Below are positions 56,770 through 64,000 of a DNA stretch of 64,000 nucleotides, piece by piece. The notes under the pieces are model-generated. The model was not told the DNA's origin. It searched no databases and worked only from the letters and a program-made list of their open reading frames with translations. Each line of letters opens with the position of its first letter. Within the stretch, counting starts at the first letter, position 1. Source of the DNA: Tragulus kanchil (taxonomy: Eukaryota; Chordata; Mammalia; Artiodactyla; Tragulidae). Made by a program: the position numbers and the translations under genes. The stretch spans positions 43,987,501 through 44,051,500 of the forward strand of contig JAIOJX010000002.1 in NCBI GenBank assembly GCA_022376925.1. Direction: 5' to 3'.

Positions 56770-57170
56770 CTGTAAAAAAGTCTCTGATCTATTTAAGATA
56801 GTGCCTCTTAGTGAGAACTAGTAAGAATAGGAATCATAGGAAGCTGCAGCACAGTGCCTGTGACAGGAATATGATGCAATCAGGAATATGTGCCATGTTG
56901 GATAGATTGGTTGGGATGGCAACTCTGACAAGGAACTCTTGAAGGAAAACCAAACTGAGGGAGGAAATCATACGGATAAATACATGGTAAGAATTTTCCA
57001 GGTAGATGAAGCTATTAAAACAAAGGCCATGAGGGAAGAGAATAGTCCATGTGTTCATGAAGCAGCGGGGAGGTCAGCAGGACAGGAGTAGTTAAGCTAG
57101 AAGGACTGTGGTTAGCGATAAAGAAGAAGCCAGAGACTAGATTCTATAGGGTCTTATAGCTGCAAGAGTC
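56770..57170 (-). mobile_element. L2 fragment, antisense, resumed
   Basis: ATTTTCCAGGTAGATGAAGC near 56992, AACAAAGGCCATGAGGGAAG and CTATAGGGTCTTATAGC near 57144 follow the antisense L2 body, continuing 55950-56145. Duplicate at 57884-58284. The minus-strand frames 56834-57058 and 57948-58172 lie in it without recognisable L2 protein blocks. Confidence 0.65.
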
Positions 57171-57420
57171 ATGGAAAGACACCACTCAGATTGCTTTCTA
57201 AAGCATGGTTGCCTGAAAGATCTAGCTGATGTACCTCTGGACTTACCTCTACACTTGTGGCAAGACAGTGCTTCCTCTAAGCTGCCTCCAGTCAGTGTCT
57301 CAGCACAGCAGGGTAACAGTATAGGTCCATTTCTGCCTAGTACAGGGCTCCTCTGAGAAGCATTTCTAGCTTGAAGACTCTGCTCAGTAGCAACAAAGGT
57401 TCCCTCTTGTTTTCAATTTA

Positions 57421-57878
57421 AACACTTTACAACTCGGAGCTCTTTGTAACTTAAGAATCGTAAGACTGTTTCCCTCGAGAGCAAAGGTGTTGATGGGGGA
57501 GAAAGGGCTCTGGTGAGTACCTCTTATACATCTCCAGAGAAACAAAAAGCTTCTTTATGATTATTAATTAACTTGAGATTTCTAGTTGAAAAAAATACAA
57601 AAAGGGTAAAGGAAGATTGTGTGGGAGGCTCGCTCACAGAGATCAGTTGTGCCCGATGTGAGGTTGAAACTCTCCAGCTCTGGGGTAAGAACATCTGTTT
57701 GCATTTGATTGAGTTCTGATTATTTGTGCTTGCCTATATTTGAATCCTGACTAATGGAATCTTGATTCTGATTATTATATGTTTTATGATTAATAAAACT
57801 ACTCTTGGTTTGACAATACTCAAGACTACGATGCCTTATTGTCGAAGTCCGAGGCTCATGACTCTGAGGGGACTACAC
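57421..57878 (+). mobile_element. Candidate LTR (copy 2, partial)
   Basis: Duplicate of the 3' part of 56146-56764, starting within it at the fragment edge. Confidence 0.4.
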
Positions 57879-58284
57879 TGTGACTGTAAAAAAGTCTCTG
57901 ATCTATTTAAGATAGTGCCTCTTAGTGAGAACTAGTAAGAATAGGAATCATAGGAAGCTGCAGCACAGTGCCTGTGACAGGAATATGATGCAATCAGGAA
58001 TATGTGCCATGTTGGATAGATTGGTTGGGATGGCAACTCTGACAAGGAACTCTTGAAGGAAAACCAAACTGAGGGAGGAAATCATACGGATAAATACATG
58101 GTAAGAATTTTCCAGGTAGATGAAGCTATTAAAACAAAGGCCATGAGGGAAGAGAATAGTCCATGTGTTCATGAAGCAGCGGGGAGGTCAGCAGGACAGG
58201 AGTAGTTAAGCTAGAAGGACTGTGGTTAGCGATAAAGAAGAAGCCAGAGACTAGATTCTATAGGGTCTTATAGCTGCAAGAGTC

Positions 58285-59424
58285 ATGGAAAGACACCACT
58301 CAGATTGCTTTCTAAAGCATGGTTGCCTGAAAGATCTAGCTGATGTACCTCTGGACTTACCTCTACACTTGTGGCAAGACAGTGCTTCCTCTAAGCTGCC
58401 TCCAGTCAGTGTCTCAGCACAGCAGGGGTAACAGTATAGGTCCATTTCTGCCTAGTACAGGGCTCCTCTGAGAAGCATTTCTAGCTTGAAGACTTGTGAA
58501 CCTGTCACTACACTTTCTAGAGCTGTCTTCTGTCTGTGGCTACCCCCACCACTGCCATCCTCCTGGCCTCCAAGGAGAAGGTACCACTCAGTTCTCATAC
58601 ACTTCTTTCCAAGTAAGAATGGGTCCTTCCTAAGAAATCATCAAAGCCTCTCATAAAATAAATTGGACAGTAGAATTGTATCTTCATTAACTTGCTTGAG
58701 TTATGGATCAAATGTCATTACCCAGCAACAAGGAAAAGAGAGAGTAGACAGAGAGAGCAAAAGAGAGAAAATTGAAATAATAAAGTGTGAGGCTTTCTTC
58801 CCACATTTTCTTTCAATAAAACTATTCACTAGAGGTTTATCTCAGACCTACATGTCAATTATCATGAGAAGACTTTAGAACTCAAAGTATAATGTAAAAA
58901 TATTATTTTGGTACAGGTTATTTAAGCATAATACAGGTATTGATATAGGATTTATTGGAGAAAACACTTGGAGAAAAGCAAAAGAACATATGCATTGCAC
59001 TGACACTATTCACAACATAGGTCATGCATAGGTGCTCATTACACACTATGGCCAAGGTTCCAGAAAAGAAAGGCCTGCCCAGGCCAGCAGACTAGACATG
59101 TGACAGTGAGCATGCCAAGAGAGCAAGAGCCCTGCCCACACATCTCAGTATCTAAATATATGTTAGCCTGAGAGGGGCTAGGGAGCACCTAGTTTATTTG
59201 AGTACCAAAAAATATTTCAAACACCAATATCAAGCTCTTTTTATAAAACCTAAGATAGACACTCCAGCTCTTATCATCCCAAGGGCCTCCTCCCTTGTCA
59301 CCACCAAGAATCTCAATACTCCACCTAACATGAAAAAAGTTTAGAATTAGCAGACATTCTTAAGCAAAACCATTTTGTTATTGACTCTCTCAAAGAAGAA
59401 TTTAGGCTGGCATTTTTGGTATTG
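58285..59424. other. Unassigned sequence
   Basis: Includes the last ~210 bases of duplication 19, then single-copy DNA. No named element; the frame 58663-58878 has no homology. Confidence 0.4.
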
Positions 59425-59600
59425 TGATTTTTCAAATTTATTTATTCAATGTCTGTATCATGTGTGCTAAGTGTAAATGTTTTACAGAGATCAGCTCATT
59501 TAATTCAATTCCCATAATGAATCTATGAGGTAGAAATCTTTATCTTTATCTTTATCTAAGGTTGCACTTCTCCAAGGCTGTGAGAGAAGTTTTCACTTCC
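59425..59600 (-). mobile_element. MIR SINE fragment, antisense
   Basis: GTGTGCTAAGTGTAAATG, GATCAGCTCATTTAATTC, CTATGAGGTAGAAATC and a (TTTATC)n run near 59538 match the antisense MIR core. Confidence 0.75.
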
Positions 59601-60205
59601 AGGTGAGCGCCACGTCAGTGATCTTTACCACAAGGTGCTTATTGTTAGTGTGAGGAGCATTTTTGTAACAAATTGAGAATAAAATCACCATCTTAATTAG
59701 TATCTATGCTACTTACACTACTTTTAAATCAAATCTCTAAAGTGAGAAAAGAAGATCTAACAGAGTCCTTTAAGCCACTCAGGATTTCATTTCTCTTAGT
59801 TGACTCAATGTCCACTGACATGGTTCTTCTTCTTACCCCCTGATGACCTCTAAAGAATGAAATGAGCAATTCTCTTAAACTCTACTTGTATGCTGATTCA
59901 CCTACTCTCATTCTGAATCACAAACAAACCCTGAAGGACAACGTGTTTGCTAGAGCACAGATCGTTAACCTACCAGTGACCTCACCTGGAGAAACCAACA
60001 AACCTTCCAACCTCCATCTCAACTTGCTCAGTAGTCTTACTGTTTCTATCTATGTGTATCCTTTATGGTGAAAAATATTTTTTAAGAAACCCTATTCCTG
60101 CTAATCACCATAGTATTCCTTTTTAAAACAATTTTAATAATATTTGCAAAGGATTCATTAAAATTGCATTCTTTCTGACATGCTATCCTTCTTTACAAAC
60201 ATGGT
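59601..60205. other. Unassigned sequence
   Basis: No named element. The frame 59862-60071 (partly duplicated at 60966-61151) lacks motifs. Confidence 0.4.
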
Positions 60206-60220
60206 ATAAAACTTAGGCTT

Positions 60221-60634
60221 TGTGGGATGGGATGGGATGTGGGGAAAGGGATATACATATGACTAACCTGGAATCATATATATCTGTAAACAACAAAACT
60301 CTATAAAATAAGCAAAATAGGGGCTTCCCTGGTGGTCCAGTGGGTAAAGAACCTGTCATGCAGTGCAAGGGGCACCAGTTCGATCCTAGGCCTGGGAAGA
60401 CAACACATGCTGCAGAGTGGCTGGCCTGGTGTGTCCAACTACAAGCCAGAGCTCTGGAGCACACGTACCCAGAGCTGGTACTCCGCAACAACAGAGGCCA
60501 CTGCAATGGCAGCCTACACCAAAAGAATAAAAGATGGATGAAAATAAATAAATGAGAAACCAATAAAAGAGGCCAAAATTTAAAAAAAAAAAAAAAAAAA
60601 AAACAACTTGGGATTGTTAAAAAAAATTAAAAAA
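60221..60634 (+). mobile_element. Composite insertion: L1 3' fragment plus CHR-type SINE (copy 1)
   Basis: About 100 bases of L1 3'UTR (GTAAACAACAAAACTCTATA near 60286) are followed at once by a CHR-type SINE (60321-~60602: GCTTCCCTGGTGGTCCAGTG, GGTGTGTCCAACTACAAGCC, AAGATGGATGAAAATAAATA, then a poly-A of over 20). A-rich sequence runs to 60634. Direct repeats TAAAACTTAGGCTT (60207-60220) and AAAACCTTAGGCTT (60635-60648) flank the pair as a whole, so both parts may have inserted as one chimeric cDNA. Frames 60213-60563 and 60332-60555 are SINE-derived. Confidence 0.85.
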
Positions 60635-60764
60635 AAAACCTTAGGCTTGATATAATCTAATTTAATTATTTCAAACTTTTGGACCTCTGGTATGGTAAGT
60701 GGCCACTAAACTATTGGGTTGTTTGATATACTTTTTGATAGGTAACTTGGATACAATTCCCTCA

Positions 60765-60914
60765 TCTCTGATGCTGGGAAAAATAGAAGGCAGAACGAGA
60801 AGGGGACAATAGAGGATGTGATGGTTTGATGGCATCACTGAGTCAAGGGACATGAGTTTGCGCAAACTCTGGGAGTTGGTGAAGAACAGGGAAGCCTAAA
60901 ATTCTGTAGTCCAT
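60765..60914 (+). mobile_element. BovB 3' end fragment (copy 1)
   Basis: CTCTGATGCTGGGAAAAATA, AGAAGGGGACAATAGAGG, ATGGCATCACTGAGTCAAGG: sense BovB 3' end. It is cut at 60914 before its natural end. Confidence 0.88.
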
Positions 60915-61300
60915 GGTTGACTCAATGTCCTCACTTCTTACCGGGAAAAGATAACCAAACTCTACTTGTATGCTGATTCACCTACTCTCATTCTGAATCA
61001 CAAACAAACCCTGAAGGACAACGTGTTTGCTAGAGCACAGATCGTTAACCTACCAGTGACCTCACCTGGAGAAACCAACAAACCTTCCAACCTCCATCTC
61101 AACTTGCTCAGTAGTCTTACTGTTTCTATCTATGTGTATCCTTTATGGTGAAAAATATTTTTTAAGAAACCCTATTCCTGCTAATCACCATAGTATTCCT
61201 TTTTAAAACAATTTTAATAATATTTGCAAAGGATTCATTAAAATTGCATTCTTTCTGACATGCTATCCTTCTTTACAAACATGGTATAAAACTTAGGCTT

Positions 61301-61714
61301 TGTGGGATGGGATGGGATGTGGGGAAAGGGATATACATATGACTAACCTGGAATCATATATATCTGTAAACAACAAAACTCTATAAAATAAGCAAAATAG
61401 GGGCTTCCCTGGTGGTCCAGTGGGTAAAGAACCTGTCATGCAGTGCAAGGGGCACCAGTTCGATCCTAGGCCTGGGAAGACAACACATGCTGCAGAGTGG
61501 CTGGCCTGGTGTGTCCAACTACAAGCCAGAGCTCTGGAGCACACGTACCCAGAGCTGGTACTCCGCAACAACAGAGGCCACTGCAATGGCAGCCTACACC
61601 AAAAGAATAAAAGATGGATGAAAATAAATAAATGAGAAACCAATAAAAGAGGCCAAAATTTAAAAAAAAAAAAAAAAAAAAAACAACTTGGGATTGTTAA
61701 AAAAAATTAAAAAA
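61301..61714 (+). mobile_element. Composite L1/SINE insertion (copy 2)
   Basis: Duplicate of 60221-60634 at offset 1080, including the flanking repeats and the same poly-A length. Confidence 0.85.
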
Positions 61715-61844
61715 AAAACCTTAGGCTTGATATAATCTAATTTAATTATTTCAAACTTTTGGACCTCTGGTATGGTAAGTGGCCACTAAACTATTGGGTT
61801 GTTTGATATACTTTTTGATAGGTAACTTGGATACAATTCCCTCA

Positions 61845-62040
61845 TCTCTGATGCTGGGAAAAATAGAAGGCAGAACGAGAAGGGGACAATAGAGGATGTG
61901 ATGGTTTGATGGCATCACTGAGTCAAGGGACATGAGTTTGCGCAAACTCTGGGAGTTGGTGAAGAACAGGGAAGCCTAAAATTCTGTAGTCCATGTGGTC
62001 ACAAAGAATCAGGCATGACTGAGCAACTAAATTGAGCTGA
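61845..62040 (+). mobile_element. BovB 3' end fragment (copy 2, complete)
   Basis: Same as 60765-60914 but continues to the BovB 3' end (AAAGAATCAGGCATGACTGA, AACTAAATTGAGCTGAAC). Part of duplications 20 and 21, so it occurs three times. Confidence 0.9.
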
Positions 62041-62570
62041 ACTACTGGTACTAGTTCCAAAGTAAGTTTTGATGTTTATAAAACATTAAAATTCAAAGAC
62101 AGAAATAACCTGTGGCAATAGCAAACCAGAATATATGTACTGTAGAAAATTAGATTCCAGAAAGACTTTGTAAAAGATACTAAACATTTAGCACATGAAT
62201 TTAAATAAGAACACAAGAGGCCCAAAGAAATCTGGCAGTACAAATCCAAACATGTTCAGAAGGGGAAATCTATTTCCTCCTTACATATTCAACCTAGATA
62301 TATAATTATTTCCACTACAAAGATAGTAAAGGAAAGACATTTCTACTGCTGCTAATAATTAAAGATGAAGGTAAAATTCTAAGTAACTCCAGCAAAATTT
62401 GCCTACATCATGATTATTTTTTATGACTCTAGATATAAAAGTCTAGAAACCTGCTGAAAGTGATTAATTTAAAGGATTCTTTGAGTTAACTGACTTGAAA
62501 TCACCTGAAGACATCTACTGGTATTATTCGCTTTTCTGAAGACCACACAATGACTCCAACATGGTTCTTT
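62041..62570. other. Unassigned AT-rich sequence
   Basis: No recognised element; repeated at 63219-63748. Confidence 0.4.
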
Positions 62571-62938
62571 CTTGCATCTCATGTTAAATCCAGACTTCAT
62601 ATCTTCCTTTCCAAACTCATCTGAAATCTTTCTTTCCAGCCCTTCAGTGTCAGCTATGGTGGCCTTCTTTCAATTCCTTGAACATATCAGGTGCTTTTCC
62701 TCAGTACAAGTTGTATACATGCTCTTTTCTCAATACATGCCCCTACCACTCCCCAAACACAGAATTGCATGCTGTAACCAGAGCCCCCTAAATCGTATAA
62801 TTTTTTACAATCATTCCTTAGTCTTCAGCTTAAGATTTCCTTATATAAAGTAGGTCCATTGGATTCTTCATCAGAATATTTGACTTTTTCTCTTCAGAAC
62901 ATTTATCAACATTTATAATTACATATGAATGTGTTTTA
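62571..62938 (+). mobile_element. L2 fragment, sense (copy 1)
   Basis: GGTGGCCTTCTTTCAATTCC, TTGAACATATCAGGTGCTTT and CATGCTCTTTTCTCAATACA follow the sense L2 coding strand (family 'GGCCTTCTTGCTGTTCCTCG'). A frame (62572-62853) survives but is not full L2 ORF. Duplicate at 63749-64000. Confidence 0.65.
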
Positions 62939-63021
62939 GGACCTCTGGTATGTAAGTGGCCACTAAACTATTGGGTTGTTTGATATACTTTTTGATAGGT
63001 AACTTGGATACAATTCCCTCA

Positions 63022-63218
63022 TCTCTGATGCTGGGAAAAATAGAAGGCAGAACGAGAAGGGGACAATAGAGGATGTGATGGTTTGATGGCATCACTGAGT
63101 CAAGGGACATGAGTTTGCGCAAACTCTGGGAGTTGGTGAAGAACAGGGAAGCCTAAAATTCTGTAGTCCATGTGGTCACAAAGAATCAGGCATGACTGAG
63201 CAACTAAATTGAGCTGAA
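63022..63218 (+). mobile_element. BovB 3' end fragment (copy 3)
   Basis: Third instance, through duplication 21 at offset 1177. Confidence 0.9.
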
Positions 63219-63748
63219 CTACTGGTACTAGTTCCAAAGTAAGTTTTGATGTTTATAAAACATTAAAATTCAAAGACAGAAATAACCTGTGGCAATAGCA
63301 AACCAGAATATATGTACTGTAGAAAATTAGATTCCAGAAAGACTTTGTAAAAGATACTAAACATTTAGCACATGAATTTAAATAAGAACACAAGAGGCCC
63401 AAAGAAATCTGGCAGTACAAATCCAAACATGTTCAGAAGGGGAAATCTATTTCCTCCTTACATATTCAACCTAGATATATAATTATTTCCACTACAAAGA
63501 TAGTAAAGGAAAGACATTTCTACTGCTGCTAATAATTAAAGATGAAGGTAAAATTCTAAGTAACTCCAGCAAAATTTGCCTACATCATGATTATTTTTTA
63601 TGACTCTAGATATAAAAGTCTAGAAACCTGCTGAAAGTGATTAATTTAAAGGATTCTTTGAGTTAACTGACTTGAAATCACCTGAAGACATCTACTGGTA
63701 TTATTCGCTTTTCTGAAGACCACACAATGACTCCAACATGGTTCTTTC

Positions 63749-64000
63749 TTGCATCTCATGTTAAATCCAGACTTCATATCTTCCTTTCCAAACTCATCTG
63801 AAATCTTTCTTTCCAGCCCTTCAGTGTCAGCTATGGTGGCCTTCTTTCAATTCCTTGAACATATCAGGTGCTTTTCCTCAGTACAAGTTGTATACATGCT
63901 CTTTTCTCAATACATGCCCCTACCACTCCCCAAACACAGAATTGCATGCTGTAACCAGAGCCCCCTAAATCGTATAATTTTTTACAATCATTCCTTAGTC
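63749..64000 (+). mobile_element. L2 fragment, sense (copy 2, cut by window end)
   Basis: Duplicate of 62571-62823 at offset 1177. Confidence 0.65.

Larger units (their letters stand above)
56262..58496. repeat. Tandem duplication 19 (offset 1128, then 1117, then 1114)
   Basis: Copy 1 is 56262-~57389 and copy 2 is ~57390-58496. The start of copy 2 is damaged: CAACAAAGGTTCCCTCTTG against GCACAAAGGTTCTTCCTCTTG, a loss of about 10 bases near TTTTCAAT, and GAGCTCTTTG for GAGCTCCCTTTG. Copy 1 also ends in mismatched sequence after AGCTTGAAGACT. Confidence 0.95.
59799..61994. repeat. Tandem duplication 20 (offset 1117, then 1080)
   Basis: Copy 1 is ~59799-60915 and copy 2 is ~60916-61994. Copy 2 begins with about 37 bases missing and others changed (ACTCAATGTCCTCACTTCTTA against ACTCAATGTCCACTGACATG). 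From 59879/60959 on the two are identical. Copy 1 ends GTAGTCCATGGTTGAC; copy 2 reads GTAGTCCATGTGGTCAC, matching BovB. Confidence 0.97.
61760..64000. repeat. Tandem duplication 21 (offset 1178-1177; copy 2 runs off the window)
   Basis: Copy 1 is 61760-62938. Copy 2 starts at about 62939 and is still identical to copy 1 at the window end. One base differs near the start (GGTATGGTAAGT/GGTATGTAAGT). Confidence 0.97.

Noticed and set aside
4069..64000. A genuine biological tandem-duplication system, CRISPR-like array or satellite
   Set aside because: Units share no sequence, there is no spacer/repeat pattern, each unit occurs only two (rarely three) times, and errors pile up at junctions. Unmerged assembly overlaps explain all of this.

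Overview
This is a repeat-dense, AT-rich stretch of a ruminant nuclear genome. I find no protein-coding host gene, no tRNA or rRNA gene, and no bacterial or plasmid feature. The ruminant call rests on BovB (RTE-type) LINE fragments on both strands, Bov-tA-type SINEs (tRNA-Glu-like head joined to a BovB-derived end), CHR-type SINEs and artiodactyl-type L1s. Older mammalian repeats (L2, MIR, MLT1/MaLR LTRs, L1M, mariner and Tigger-like DNA transposons) fill much of the rest. A CHR-type SINE with a body I do not recognise from cattle is present in four independent insertions, one of them young and CpG-rich. This hints at a non-bovine ruminant lineage; chevrotains are one guess, not shown by the sequence.

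The dominant signal is a ladder of 21 direct tandem duplications. Each unit is about 1.04-1.22 kb and is followed at once by a nearly identical second copy. Units start at about 4069, 8231, 12177, 14704, 16549, 18756, 20946, 23309, 27590, 29669, 31816, 36249, 38988, 41643, 43464, 46688, 49808, 53884, 56262, 59799 and 61760. The units share no sequence with one another and cut across every kind of element. Copies are almost perfect in the middle, but mismatches and deletions concentrate at the junctions. I read this as about 22 overlapping assembly fragments (about 1.9-5 kb each) laid end to end without merging their ~1.1 kb overlaps. About 23.6 kb (37%) of the window is then redundant, and the real locus would be about 40 kb.

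Layout: 1-2755 is an L1 ORF2 end, a mariner remnant, a BovB fragment and a Bov-tA SINE. 4860-11180 is a 5'-complete but decayed L1 (L1-A) with broken ORF1 and a mostly deleted ORF2. 11185-12645 is antisense L1 followed by a sense L1 3' end (inversion-like). 12880-16840 is an older L1M with a CHR-2 SINE inserted. 16880-18930 is an L1 3' end. 18996-19782 is a BovB 3' end. 21425-28360 is a second long L1 (L1-B) with two SINE insertions. 28361-34045 holds a Bov-tA SINE, L2 fragments and unassigned sequence. 34046-36245 is the longest stretch without a recognisable repeat or duplication, a candidate conserved non-coding region. 36249-46400 has a Tigger-like element, BovB, an old LTR-like repeat, a CHR-type SINE and an antisense L1 5' end. 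46620-59600 has Bov-tA, L2, MLT1 LTRs, a CHR-type SINE and a candidate solo LTR splitting an L2. 59799-64000 has a composite L1/SINE insertion, a BovB end and L2.

All reading frames of notable length fall inside decayed transposons, antisense to them, or in unassigned AT-rich DNA. Frames that seem to be present twice about 1.1 kb apart are products of the duplication ladder, not paralogues.
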